A stretch of DNA of 64,000 nt from Chaetoderma sp. LZ-2023a (GCA_034401795.1 CM067374.1:133012300-133076299); one strand, 5' to 3'; shown: positions 32,849 through 44,267, counted from the stretch's first letter. Notes: generated by a model from the sequence alone, not told the origin. Program-made: numbers and translations.

Positions 32849-34345
32849 AAAAGTACTTGGTAAAAAATGAAAACGTGTCATTCATTATTGTCACTGTGAG
32901 TGCAATCGATCATTACATTCCGCAACTCTTTGTCTGCCCTTAAAAACGTATGAATCCAGAGCTATTAGAATATGCCTCTGAGTGATCAACGGACCTTTCC
33001 ACTTGAAGATTTTCGGGTGTGAGCGTGGCCTGACGCAATTACTAGAATCTACTACCAAGATTGACTGAAGTTTCACTCCTTCTTACTAGCCGGTGACTTG
33101 TGAGTGTTGCTGCTGCAACGTCGGTCGACTGGTAAACGGGAGCGAATGACAACTCGCTCGCCTCGTCCGACAGATGGTGAGATGAACGATATTTATTCTG
33201 AGTTGCTTGGGCCTATCCGACTGGTTCTAGATTGCAGGGGCAGGACTGAGTGTTTCTCCCAGCTCGGCTTTAGGTTCTACTAAACGACAAACTCTTGACT
33301 TAAATATACGTAAGTTGATCAATTTATTTACACTAATTTACAAGATAAAGTTTGATAATAATTGAGCAGGATTGCTCCACACAAATAAACTTTGTACAAG
33401 GCTTTGTACACGCAAATAACATATTCTAACTTAGTCTATTCTAACTTATCAAAAATCCTACCCTAACAAGTAAGCCAACGTTAGGCATATCAGCCACGGC
33501 TTAACCAAGCAGCAATGTTTGCGATTGCTCGGTGAATCAGAGATTAACTTTATCTGAGAGATGTTCCACTATTTATACTCTCAGATTATGACTTTTCAGT
33601 GCTCTGGTCATTTACCAGAAATGCACAATTTCTCTCAGAGCGTATTCTTATGATTCTGAGAACCCGATAACCACACTTTAATTGGCCCGACAATAAAGTT
33701 ACCAATCAATTTCTGCTTGTCTCTTCCCAGAAGTTCTGACCCTCACTTGCTACTGAACAAAACTTACTCATTATAATTCTTTACTGCAGAGTCTGATTGA
33801 TCTCGATTGGTTATGACGTCATTCCGACCAATCATACTCTGCCCAATCCTTCCAAGAAGAGTGTGCCTCGCATACTTAAAGCATTGGGGCCCGGTTCTGG
33901 TTTGATGTGATCTGTCAGTTAACTAACAGCATTATGGTATGCTGTGTTGTTGCATACCACAACATGAGTGGCATATAGTTTTTCAATAAATTTCGATTCT
34001 GTTATGCATTCCTAAAGGACGCTCTAATGTCCATGTCCTGTCCATTGCATACTAATGGAGAAGTCTCGAGAACTATAAGGTGCTAGGCACAGGTGCTGGA
34101 TGATTCATTACCAGATGGTGTTGTTCTAGCCCACGATCAAATACCAGTCTTCTTACGTCATCAACTGTGTCAGTTAGTCACGTTCAATTTATTGTCATAA
34201 TTCATGATCCTAACACTAACCACTAAACATTAATTAATTCCAAAACTACAACTATCAACAACTGCTGAATATAATAAAAGTGGTTGTCTGTTAATAATAA
34301 TCTTTATTGAAGGAGGGTATACATCGTCAGTAAACTGATCTTCCC
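32849..34345. other. No gene recognised
   Basis: Unique-looking sequence with no long open frame. GGACCTTTCCACTTGAAG at 32992 is a lone PF-A-like end. Confidence 0.4.
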
Positions 34346-34354
34346 CAGGCTCTC

Positions 34355-34595
<241 letters not shown>

Positions 34596-34875
34596 TATAT
34601 ATAATATTATAACACAAGTAAAATGACTGTTAAATTAGATAATTAACATATTTGTTCATTTTCGATAGATATTACTAAAACAGTATTGCAGAATAATTAC
34701 CTCGTCAACTGTAAACTGTCGAATGTCGATGTTCGAATCACCGTTCACGCATACATACGCGCAAGGTCGTACACATTCATTCACACATACACACATATAT
34801 AGCTTTTTAGAAATAAACAAAATATGCAATATTAGAACACAAGCAAAAAGGTGAAATCACATTGCCCATATATCA
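34596..34875. other. LINE 3' flank or tail
   Basis: GCGCAAGGTCGTACAC..TTCA occurs on both sides of this spacer (34465 and 34761). It may be part of the 3' tail of the adjacent LINE. No gene. Confidence 0.3.
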
Positions 34876-37600
34876 CTATAATTTAGTAATATATTCATGT
34901 ATATTTGATTTGAATGTCAGCAGAGTAGAAGACTGAGTAATCGTTTCAGGCAGAGAATTCCACAGTTGCGCTGCAGTGTATTTGAAGCTTTTTCTGCCAT
35001 ATTCCGTTTTAATCCTAGGAAGTTGTAGGTGATTGCGTGTTTTGGAACGTAAATTTCTAGTGTGCGCCACCCCAACGGAAGTGAACATGTCTTTCATGTA
35101 ACCAGGGGCCAGACCATTTCTAGACTTATATGTCATAATACCCATCTTAATTTGCATTCTTTTAGTAAAATTTGTCCAGTTTAATGTGTCATACAGTTGT
35201 GCAGATGGTGTCCTGTAAGGCATGCCTAGCTACCCGTTTTTGTAGTTTTTCTAAACTATCCAATAATGTAGGTGCAGACACAATAATCAATGTGTGAAAG
35301 GATATACGACTTATAGAAAAGATTTCGTTGCTCAATGCTAAGATAATGTTTATTTTTCAGTAGAATATAAATCAAGAACGAAATCTTTTTACAAAGTTTG
35401 CCTATATGTTCTTTCCATGCAAGCGTATTGTCTATGTATACTCCTAAAAGTTTGTCAGATTCCACAACATTTAAGCTTCCACGATTTGTAGGGATTATAA
35501 CATTATTATTTACTTGTTTCAATTTATGCTTAGTTCCTAACATCATAAACTAAGTTTTGTCCGTATTTAACAACATTTTATTATTTACACACCATTTTTC
35601 TACCGACTCCATACAGTTAATTAGATTTTCTTGAATTTCAGCGACAATTGCGCTAGCAGCATGCATAGTTGTATCATCAGCATACATATCCATAAGATTG
35701 TTGACACACATGGGTAAATCATTAACACATAAAATGAACAGAAGTTGCCCTAAAACTGAGCCTTGTGGTACTCCTATATCTATGGGCAGTGGTTTAGAAT
35801 TCTTTGCAGAAATTGAAACGTATTGTTGTCTGCCATTTAAATATGAAGAAAACCACTTTAATGTATTATAGCTGAATTTGCAAATACTTAATTTTTGTAA
35901 TAGGATGTCATGATTGACAAGATCGAAGGCCTTTTTAAAGTCAATCATAATAGAACCAATAAGGTCGCCATTATCTATCGAAAAGCGCCATCTTTCTACT
36001 AGATTTAACAAAGCAGTTTCACATGAATGGTTAGGTCTGAAGCCTGATTGCGACTCCACTAATAAATTATACTTGGTTATAAATTTATAAATATGATCAT
36101 GTATGTGTCGTTCAATAACCTTAGAGATAATGGGTAATATAGAGATAGGCCTATAATTGCTGACATTGGTTTTTGAATCAGAGTTATGTAGAGGCTACTT
36201 TTGAACATTTCCACATTTTGGGGAATTCTCCCGTAGTTATGCTTTTATTTATAATAAGTGTAATTGAGGTGCAATTATTGATGCTGCTGCTTTGAGGAAG
36301 TGTGCGTTCAATTCATCGTAACCAGATGACTTATTTGTTTTTAAGTTGCTACGTTCTCTGGACACATATTCAGCGGTTATATATGGAATTCGAAACGCTA
36401 TATTTTCTGGAACTTTATTAAAAACATGATCTGATAGCTTATCAAATCCTATTGGCCTTTGTTTTATCATGGAGTGTGTCAGTTTTGACGCGATTGTACT
36501 GAAATATATATTCAAATGTTCAGATTGCATTTGTGGGTTTTGAATTTCAATTCCATTATCATCACAGATTATTGAAGGTAATTTGTTTGCTTTGGGATTT
36601 ATGTCTTTCAGAATTTTCCATATATTAGCCGGATTATTTTTTCCAGCTTCTAATTTATTTGCAAAATAATCTCGTTTAGATGCTTTAATCAAATACGCAA
36701 CTCTTTGCTTTAACATTTTAAAATTCAACATGTTTCCTACGTTTTTATGATAATCCCTTTCTTTCATTGTTTTTAAAATTTCTCTGTTCATCCATCCCGG
36801 TTGACATACACGTTTAACTCTGCGTTCAATGACAGGAGCGTGTTTATTTATAATGCTGATGAATTTTGCATACCATTGATCAAGCGCTTGATGGTGCGAA
36901 GTTGGTGCGAATTTTGAGTTTTGAATGGTTTACATTTGCGTACAGCGAATATTGGATAATGGTCACTTAGTGCCAAAGAGCCGACATGTGACGATTGAAT
37001 TTTGTCTTTATCTGTAACATACACATGGTCAATCAGTTTAGATGTTTTCTCAGTAACTCTGGTTGGATTACGTATAAGTTGCTCTAAATGAAAAAAGTTC
37101 AATCAAAGACTGCCATTTATGATTATCTGCTTTAATAAGGTCGAAATTAAAATCTCCTACAAGTATAATATCTGAGTTTTCGGAATATACCTTTTCTAAC
37201 ATAGTTTCAAATTCATCAATCCAGATAGCGGGTGAATCAGGGGGTCTATAGACACAGCCCAATAGGAAAGGCTTGGTCTTAAAGGGTATAATTTCAATCC
37301 ATAGAGTTTCCAGATCATCGGTTTCAAAATTTAGTTTCCTCACATATGAATAGTTATCAGCTATATATAGTACAATTTCGTTCTTGTCTGTCCTTTCTTT
37401 CATTAACATAGCCTTCAATTTCAATGGAGTTATTTGGGATTGTTGATGAGAGAAATGTTTCAGTGGTACAGAAAACTTCAAGTTCTTTTTCACACTTCTC
37501 CATAATCAGTTTTAACTGGTCAATCTTAGGCACCAGGTGCTGTACATTTAAATGACCAACCCTAATTCCTTTAGAATTAATATTGAAAGACAGAAGATTA
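34876..37600 (-). pseudogene. Non-LTR retrotransposon (LINE type 3), nearly full ORF2
   Basis: The best preserved LINE in the window. On the - strand, the AP endonuclease starts near 37590 (GHLNVQHLVPKIDQLKLIME, TETFLS) and continues after a frameshift in 37493-37068 (IIPFKTKPFLLGCVYRPPDS and ILVGDFNFDL). It ends in 37102-36848 with SLALSDHYPIFAV (SDH box). 36791-36249 is the linker. 36059-35550 holds RT motifs: SGFRPNHSCETALLNLVERW, MIDFKKAFDLVNHDIL, GVPQGSVLGQLLFILCVNDL and MYADDTTM. 35546-35256 is the thumb (DKLLGVYIDNTLAWKEHI), and 35223-34876 the C-terminus (RTPSAQLYDTLNW..AAQLWNSLPE). About five frame breaks make it inactive. It resembles jockey/CR1-group elements. A (TTA)n tract abuts its 5' side. 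Confidence 0.85.
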
Positions 37601-37603
37601 ATG

Positions 37604-37604
37604 G

Positions 37605-37677
<73 letters not shown>

Positions 37678-37735
37678 AGTACGACCACCGCCCCCGCCAA
37701 CACCACCACCACCACCAACACCACCAGCAACAACC
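37604..37735 (+). repeat. (TTA)n and (CCA)n microsatellites
   Basis: About 23 ATT/TTA triplets (37604-37674), then CCACCGCCCCCGCCAACACC-type repeats. Confidence 0.95.
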
Positions 37736-37740
37736 TTTAA

Positions 37741-38515
37741 CTAAATCATTCTCAAATACACATCAACTCAGAACCATAGAATCATTTCCAATTAAATCTT
37801 CCTATTTCCATCATCATCATCATCATATTAATCTCAGCTGCGGGTTACGTAATGCTATAATCAGCATCATATCTATTTAACATTAGTACACTTTTATTAG
37901 ATATAAAAGTTATTTTTAAAAAAAATTTGGAGCCGGGTACTAGTCTCCATTAATCATTTCTGTCGTCTGTTTTGATGACCTACGAAAATGGGTTGTTTTT
38001 GTCCGCTAAGACATCAAAAAGCGTCCATATGGCATAAACTTGGAAGGAATATGGGCTTGGGAACATTGACATACAATTGGAAAGCATAATTTCATCAAAC
38101 CTAAGTTATTTAGTGAAATATTTACACTTTTATATGCATTTATTCGTGGCAAGCGATCGGTGTCCGCCATTTTGAAATTTACGCAAATATCGGACTAACC
38201 ATCTGAACCGAGGTCGGGTGCTCGGTTGACTATAGTTGACTAGCTAGTTAACTATTTGAAGTTCGACTGGTACTCTAGTTAGCTATAGCTAACTATGGTT
38301 AGGAACCGAACTTGACCTTAGTCATCATAACTTTCCAACTTCGAATTGTATGTACACAAATATCATTGATAGAATATTATCGCATCCATTTTAGCTCACC
38401 TGGACTTTTAGTTCACCGGGTATTTTCAAAACTTAATTTCTTTTTGGGTCTTACGTGAATTATAAGACATCCCACGGGGTCATGACTTCCCACGTGACAA
38501 TCCCATATTTACACA
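37741..38515. other. No gene recognised
   Basis: A short nested palindrome lies at 38222-38305 (GTTGACTATAGTTGAC, CTAGCTAG, GTTAGCTATAGCTAAC). It is otherwise featureless. Confidence 0.35.
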
Positions 38516-38517
38516 CT

Positions 38518-38902
38518 GTATCCATCCATCATATCCATCATATGACGTCATAATCAGCTACATGTAGAATAACACCATAATCAATGACGTCATTATGGCG
38601 TCATGAATGACGTAGATAAGTAAATCATGAACACATAATTGAAGACGGACTATGCGTTTTTGTGCAAATTGGATGTCTTTATTATTTAATAATTATCCTG
38701 TTGATCGAATATTTTGAAACTAATTTGACTGGGCACCGTTGCTGCCACAGCACCCAGTCAAATTAGTTACAAAACATTCAACAACTTACCTGTATTGATA
38801 GTGAGGGCAATCGGTGATCGATCAATCCCAACACGGCCAAGTGTGGGTGGAGCTTAGCTAGGTGTGGACAGGGTGGAGCTAAAACTGGAACGGTCTATTG
38901 GT
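38518..38902 (+). repeat. PF-A copy
   Basis: TATCCATCATATGACGTCAT, AATGACGTCATTATGGCGTC, ATGAATGACGTAG, core GAATATTTTGAAACTAATTT, hairpin CTGGGCACCGTTGCTGCC..AGCACCCAG, GATCGATCAATCCC, end AAAACTGGAACGGTCTATT. The GC-box is degraded (GTGGACAGGGTGG). Confidence 0.85.
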
Positions 38903-39225
38903 GGCGTCAATCCCACAGGTTGGATAAATACCGAAATATATGAGGATTGATTTGGCCACTACATCAACATAGTGCAGCCTAAGATGCGATCAAACCCCAT
39001 CCACGCTCCTCATATTTAACGGCCAAAAATCGTACACGAGAAATATCAATTTGATCGAAAAAGCAACGGAAACCAATGTGATATTGTTATCATTACCGCC
39101 ACACGCTACTCATAAGATGCAAACCTTCGAGAGTTTCTTCTTCAAAATGGTTTCAAAAAGTCTGACATAAAACTATAATGAACAGGTGCAGCCGATCTGG
39201 TTGAGAAGTCGTCGAGGGATGGGTT
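38903..39225. other. No gene recognised
   Basis: Unique-looking spacer. Confidence 0.3.
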
Positions 39226-39608
39226 TATCACAATTTCCAGAAAACTATACGGGTAAGTTGTTGAATATTTTTTAAACTAATTTGACTGGGTGCTGTTGCT
39301 GCCTATTCAACAGTATGTTTATTAACTATTAAAGACATAAAATTCGTACAACAACGCTTATCCGTCATTAATTAAGCGTTCGTGACGAACTTAGCTACGT
39401 CATTCATGACGTAATTGATTATTACGCCAGCCTAAACGTCACATAGTTGATTATGACGTCATATGATTGATGGATAAACAGCCATTAACTGTTCGTGACG
39501 AACTTAACTACGTCATTCATGACGTAATTGATTATGACGTCAGCCTACACGTCACGTAGTTGATTATGACGTCATATGATTGCAGGACAAATTGGAATCC
39601 TCCATTGG
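39226..39608 (-). repeat. PF-A copy with duplicated CRE module
   Basis: Reverse copy lacking the GC-box. It has CAGAAAACTATACGGGTAAG, the core and one arm. The CRE module (GTTCGTGACGAACTTA.CTACG, ATTCATGACGTAATTGATTA, CGTAGTTGATTATGACGTCA) is present twice in tandem (about 39369-39478 and 39488-39580). It ends TTGGAATCCTCCATT. Confidence 0.9.
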
Positions 39609-39780
39609 ATACATTCACAGTCATAGAGTCACAGTAGACCAACGCAAAAGTTAAGTAGTACCCTATCTATTTATGTGGCTGGTAAAATGCCGTTTTGAGA
39701 GGAATTTCTCGACAGATGGTAAAACATAAATTGAAATTTCTACGCCACCATCGGAACGTGGTCAAGCCACGGGAATTGAG
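39609..39780. other. No feature
   Basis: Short spacer without recognisable content. Confidence 0.3.
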
Positions 39781-40089
39781 TAATCCAGTTTATCCATCAA
39801 TCATATGACATCGTAAACAACTACGTGACGTGTAGGCTGACGTCATAATCTATTACGTCATGGATGACTCGATTTAGTCCGTCTTAAATGCTTTAAATAG
39901 TCCATCATGCAGGTTGTAAGGATTTGTTTGTACTATTTAGTAGATACGCTCAGTTAAATTAGTTTTAAAATATTCAGCAGCTTACCTGTATGGAAATTGA
40001 GATTAAGAGAGCCATCGATCGATTCCTAACAGGAGCAAAGTGTGGGTGGAGCTTAGATACAGAATGGCTAAAACTGGATTCCTCCATTC
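39781..40089 (+). repeat. PF-A copy, hairpin half deleted
   Basis: AATCCAGTTTATCCATCAAT, GCTGACGTCATAATC, TTACGTCATGGATGA, one core arm, GCCATCGATCGATTCC and the end AAAACTGGATTCCTCCATT. Confidence 0.9.
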
Positions 40090-40259
40090 CTATCTAGTCA
40101 GCGCGTGCTCCGTGTCTTGCGTTCCAAAGGGCAAACGTTTCAAAACGGTTTGCTAAATCTGCAAACTATTGAAAATCTGGTGTTTTCGGATTCATTACGG
40201 CATATAATGTACAAACTGAATAAAAAGATTTTGCACATTCAGAGCGCTCTGGAACATTT

Positions 40260-40620
40260 TCCCGTTGGAACGTGTTTATGACGTCATCATTTGTTGGTAA
40301 ACAAAAACATTGTTTTGTGTATTTAACAATCGAACTGAACTCGGAAATACGTCAGCACTTAACAAGCACAAATCTACAAATAAAGGCGTGGCTTCTACGA
40401 AAATACTTTTCTCGATCTCGAATCGAAGGAGATCTCGCGAGATACGAATGTCCCATATGGACCCCCAACCGAAAACGTCATAATTGTGTGTTTATGACGT
40501 CATCGTTTGTTGTTGATCACGATAAACCCGGAAGAAGGTACGTCATCACTTAAAATGCCTATCAACATATATGGCGACGTCATCAATTATTACTAGGTTT
40601 TGTAATTATGACGTCATCAA
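40260..40620 (+). promoter_or_regulatory. Candidate promoter: CRE cluster and CGCG-box
   Basis: Three perfect TGACGTCA sites (40279-40286, 40495-40502, 40609-40616) and ACGTCA half sites (40350, 40535, 40575) lie within 430 bp upstream of the exon 1 ATG. TCTCGCGAGA is at 40433-40442. GTGTTTATGACGTCATC with TTTGTTG occurs twice (40272 and 40488), as does TACGTCA.CACTTAA (40348, 40534), showing an old ~215-bp tandem duplication. No TATA box was identified. Promoter function is inferred from position. Confidence 0.45.
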
Positions 40621-40704
40621 TTATAATCCAGTATGTCTCTAATTTTAGGAAATTAATTTTGTCAACAATGGATGATTTGTACATCGCAGTTTATAAGTTA
40701 GGAA

Positions 40705-40855
40705 ATGGGATGTAACCTGTCAAAGCCAGTGCATCATAAACACAGGACGAAGACCTATAGTGACACCGGCCACACTGTCTCTTGTTTGACGAGAGCTGTA
40801 CAAGTTGGTGACGGGGATGTGAACAGAGAGATACCTGGGGGTGTTCTAGCTGATG
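40705..40855 (+). CDS. Exon 1 of an orphan, probably N-myristoylated protein
   Basis: ATG at 40705 in a good context (G at -3, G at +4) opens MGCNLSKPVHHKHRTKTYSD. Gly2 with Ser6-Lys7 fits the N-myristoylation consensus, and Cys3 is a likely palmitoylation site, as in Src-family kinases and other inner-leaflet membrane proteins. After 50 codons plus one base comes a consensus donor, GATG|GTAAGC (intron from 40856), phase 1. The phase exactly matches the acceptor before 46343 on the same strand, with no competing exon recognised between. If the donor is not used, the frame runs to a stop at 40963-40965 (86 residues) with AATAAA at 40941, so a short unspliced isoform is conceivable. Three CREs lie upstream. 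Confidence 0.6.
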
Positions 40856-40950
40856 GTAAGCCGCAGTTGTACTCTCAAAATGTCTGTAACGGTCCTATAG
40901 AACCGCTTATCATTAAGCTAACGTGTGTCCAAAGGACCAAAATAAACAAT

Positions 40951-41311
40951 AGAAACATGCTATAGTTAGTACAACTTTGAACACAATTTTTTGAACATAA
41001 TTGGATTCATTTGTCCGATTAATTACATGACATTCCTTATCCCTTTAACCTTTGAAATTTTCGTGAAAAAATTCGATTTTATCTAGAAAATGTCAATTTA
41101 CAGACCAAACCAGAGAAGACTATTTTTGAAAACTTACTACTGGAATGACTACTGGTTATCGAGCCAGTCATTCCAGTGGTAAATTTTCAAAAATAGTCTT
41201 CTCTTGGTCTGCAAATGGGCATTTCTGAAGACCACTGCAGAAGCCATCTTTGGCTGGTATGAGTGTTAAAGGGTTAAATTGTGTTCAAAATTGTACTAAC
41301 TAGCATGTTTC
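40951..41311. repeat. PF-B palindrome with an extra outer inverted repeat
   Basis: Outer arms AGAAACATGCTA..GTTAGTACAA..TTTGAACACAATT and AATTGTGTTCAAAATTGTAC..TAACTAGCATGTTTCT. Inside are CCCTTTAACC..AAAGGGTTAAA ends and the PF-B core (AGAGAAGACTATTTTTGAAA / TTTTCAAAAATAGTCTTCTC, GGTTATCGAGCCAGTCATTC). It is followed by ACCACTGCAGAAGCC. Confidence 0.9.
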
Positions 41312-41342
41312 TATTTATTTATTTATTTATTTATTTATTTAT
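41312..41342 (+). repeat. (TTTA)n microsatellite
   Basis: Seven TTTA/ATTT units directly after the PF-B copy. Confidence 0.9.
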
Positions 41343-41712
41343 TGCAATATCTCGTCTTCGGTGTCCATCGTTTTATAAGCTTTGCCTTTGAAGGGCATCC
41401 GACAACATGTAGATGCTGCAATACTCCGACGGATCAGGGCCGAATTTAGGACAGGGCAGACCTTCAACAAAATCACATTTTAAAATTTCTATTTTGGGGG
41501 GGGGGGGGGGTGGGGCCTCCACCTAGACAGAGTATCCATCTCTACCAGCAAGCAATATAGAAGGAAGGGAGGCCATGTATAGGCTCGCCGCCACCAAGAC
41601 GTAGGCCTAGTTGCTAATGCGTAAGGAGGAGTGGTCAGTGAGAATTATTGTGTGCAAAATAAGGATGCTACCTATCATTCAGAATACAGGAAATGGCAGC
41701 GTGTCCACCTCC
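41343..41712. other. No gene recognised
   Basis: A poly-G tract is at 41495-41508. The phrase AGGGCCGAATTTAGGACAGG near 41446 may be an old transposon end. Confidence 0.3.
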
Positions 41713-41863
41713 CGTAGCCTGGGGGTGTGGGTGCCTTCCCGCGAAAAAATTGAAAATTAGATGCTCTGAGAATGGCTTCTCAGAGCATCTAATATTTTCT
41801 CCCGGAAAGGCACGCTGTTATTTCCTGCCCGCCACACACCCCCCCCCCCCCCCCCCAGGTTAC
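41713..41863. repeat. Hairpin MITE (CCTGGGGGTGTG ends)
   Basis: GTAGCCTGGGGGTGTG..GTGCCTTCCCGCG pairs with CCCGGAAAGGCAC..CACACACCCCCC..CCAGGTTAC. The centre is a perfect ATTAGATGCTCTGAGAA/TTCTCAGAGCATCTAAT hairpin. The 148-codon frame 41693-42139 runs through it and (TTTG)n and is not a gene. Confidence 0.75.
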
Positions 41864-41935
41864 CGAGCCAAGCATTCCAGAGGTAAATTGTCAAAAATAC
41901 TCTTCTCGACATGCAAATTGACAAGCATGGCCTCA
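41864..41935 (+). repeat. PF-B single arm
   Basis: CGAGCCAAGCATTCCAG.GGTAAATTGTCAAAAATA.TCTTCTCG..CATGCAAATTGACA. Right arm only. Confidence 0.7.
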
Positions 41936-42009
41936 CGATTACTGCACAGAGTCAGTTTTCAACAACTTGGCAATTACATGGTTAAGTTAAAACAAGAGGT
42001 TATGAGGTC

Positions 42010-42116
42010 GCTTTGTTTGTTTGTTCGTTCGTTCATTCGTTCTATCGTTCGTTTGTTTGTTTGTTTGTGTGTTTGTTTGTTTGTTTGTTTGTTTGTTTGT
42101 TTGTTTGTTTGTTTGA
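42010..42116 (+). repeat. (TTTG)n / (TTCG)n microsatellite
   Basis: GTTTGTTTGTTCGTTCGTTC..then about 15 uninterrupted TTTG units. Confidence 0.95.
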
Positions 42117-42660
42117 GGCATATTTCCGGAGTCTCATGAGGTAGACGCACCAAATTTTACACGTGCCACTATTTTAGCCTATGGTCAAAATTTCAAAGAT
42201 CGAGGTCTCTGGAGTCACTTAGTGCATACCGCAATACACATTTTCGTGGATAACTCTGCAATGCAAGAAGGTAGAATCGCCAAATCCGGAATATACATTC
42301 ATATTGTGGTTGGCTAGAAGGAAATTTTTGTTTCAGGTCAAAAGTTCAGATATCTAGGTCACTAAGTCCATTCCGATATATACATTCTTACACATAAATC
42401 GGGAACTAAAGTACGTAGAATCACCAAATTTTAGACATCCTTTCATAATGTCTGTGGCTAGAAATTCTATACCTTTCAGGACAAAGCATTGAACATTTAG
42501 GTCACGCGGTCCCGAAGTGCATACTGGAATACATATCTTTTACCATAACTCTGGAATGCAAGACGGTAGAATCACTAGATTTAGCTCCCGTCTTCATAAT
42601 ACAACAGTTATGATTTATTTGCGATTGAGTTCAACTGATCAAAGATATAAGTCACAGGGA
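42117..42660 (+). repeat. ~150-bp degenerate satellite, about 3.5 units
   Basis: Units share AACTCTGGAATGCAAGA.GGTAGAATC, CCAAATTTTA.ACAT, ATAATGT.TGTGGCTAGAA, TTTCAGGTCAAA, ATTTAGGTCAC and GTGCATAC.G.AATACA. No coding potential. Confidence 0.8.
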
Positions 42661-42889
42661 AGGACAGTGTCAAGACAAAGTGCAAAGGCGTGAGTCAGCC
42701 CTCGAGTGAATTCTAGTTGTTGATATATTTCTCCAGTCTATGGAGGCTGCCGATGCCAGGATTTACTGTTCAAGTTGTTAGTTCAACGAATCAGGGAAAA
42801 AACCTAGACTCACTGCGTTCCTCGCTTAAACCGTATAATTGGAAAGTGTGGTGTAAAGTCACACACAATCATCCAAAATAGGCCTAAAA

Positions 42890-43000
42890 TCTATCAATCC
42901 GTTGAATATTTTGAAAGTTATTTGACTGGAAGATGTTGCTAACTTAGGGGCTTACTCAGCAGTGGCTTCCAGTGAAAATAATTAATAATGAATAACAAAG
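42890..43000 (+). repeat. Diverged palindrome core
   Basis: CGTTGAATATTTTGAAAGTTATTTG with CTGGAAGATGTTGC..and..GCAGTGGCTTCCAG as imperfect arms. Confidence 0.6.
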
Positions 43001-43101
43001 AATGTGTTGTTTGTGCACCTACAGGACATCACACACAATCACTTGAGAACACGCAATAGCGGTAACCACAATTCAACCTTAGTGCTGTGCTAAAAAGCAA
43101 A

Positions 43102-43362
43102 TAATGGAGGATTCCAGTCTATTCGTCAATCATATGACGTCATAATTAACTACATGATGTGTAGGATGACGCCATAATCAATCAGGCTACGTCATGAATG
43201 GCGTAACTAAGTTCGTCACGAACACGTAATTGATGACAAACTAAGCGTTGTTGTAAGAATTGTATGTCTTTACTATTTAATAAACATGCTGCTGGTAAAA
43301 CTATAATGGTAAGCTGTTGAATATTTTGAAACTAATTTGACTGGATGTTGTTGCTTCTGTAG
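43102..43362 (+). repeat. PF-A copy, right half missing
   Basis: AATGGAGGATTCCAGTCT, ATGACGTCATAATTAACTAC, GGCTACGTCATGAATGGCG, TATTTAATAAACATGCTG, an inserted GTAAAACTATAATGGTAAGC, then TTGAATATTTTGAAACTAAT. It breaks off at TTGCTTCTGTAG. Confidence 0.9.
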
Positions 43363-43556
43363 CGACCCGAGGTCACTAGAAGTCAGCTGTGGCGTCTGTC
43401 AGGTATAGTGGTCTAATGTAAGATCTACCCTCTCCCAAGACCTGCCACATGTCTCGTTGTGTCCATCCAGATGACAAATCCCCTTTAAGAGAAGCGTTGA
43501 ATATAAATGAAACTAATTATCCGATGCAGATAGTGTCCCTTTAATATGCAAGCTGT

Positions 43557-44267
43557 GGAGAACTTAATTTAATTGACTAATATTGATTAGTCTTTATCCT
43601 CAACTAATAAAACTTGAATTTTCATAACCTGATTTTGTCCAATTATTACTCTGATGTATTAAGCGCATCAGAGTAACCCTTTTGCTGCTCTATCCTATTG
43701 GAACTTGGAATATACTGTGGAAACCGTCTGGACAAACGGATGCTGATGCCTGAAGAGTGAAATCGGAAGTGTCATCCCTTACACACATTACACATCTACC
43801 TATTCTTGCTTCTGCTCTTCCCCTCATATACCCTTGTGTGAATCTGGCATGTTAATAGCGAGCTACTACCGATTGTGACAGCAGGATTACATTACGAATT
43901 AAAGGGATACTATCCGTATCGGATATTTCACTTGTAATCCTGCTGTCACAATCGGTAGTAGCTCGCTATTAACATGCCAGATTCACACAAGGGTATATGA
44001 GGGGAAGAGCAGAAGCAAGAATAGGTAGATGTGTAATGTGTGTAAGGGATGACACTTCCGATTTCACTCTTCAGGCATCAGCATCCGTTTGTCCAGACGG
44101 TTTCCACAGTGTATTCCAAGTTCCAATAGGATAGAGCAGCAAAAGGGTTACTCTGATGCGCTTAATACATCAGAGTAATAATTGGACAAAATCAGGTTAT
44201 GAAAATTCAAGTTTTATTAGTTGAGGATAAAGACTAATCAATATTAGTCAATTAAATTAAGTTCTCC
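43557..44267. repeat. 711-bp near-perfect hairpin, 335-bp arms
   Basis: Arm 43557-43891 is the reverse complement of 43933-44267 with no net indel (paired coordinates sum to 87824 at both arm ends and at the centre) and only isolated mismatches, such as AATATACTG against CAGTGTATT. The spacer is 41 bp (43892-43932). Near identity of the arms implies a recent inverted duplication or strong homogenisation. It lies in the predicted intron of the + strand gene. Confidence 0.95.

Noticed and set aside
32985-33015. A lone GGACCTTTCCACTTGAAG end as another PF-A copy
   Set aside because: No other PF-A sequence follows within 400 bp on either side.
33000-34300. Possible LTR retrotransposon
   Set aside because: No paired long direct repeats, primer-binding site or gag/pol frame seen.
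34730-34745. GTTCGAATCACC, a second B-box-like sequence
   Set aside because: No acceptor stem or A-box upstream.
40272-40553. 93-codon frame upstream of the orphan gene
   Set aside because: Spans the CRE cluster and CGCG-box; no domain, and better explained as promoter DNA.
41693-42139. 148-codon frame
   Set aside because: Runs through a hairpin MITE, a poly-C tract, a PF-B arm and (TTTG)n.
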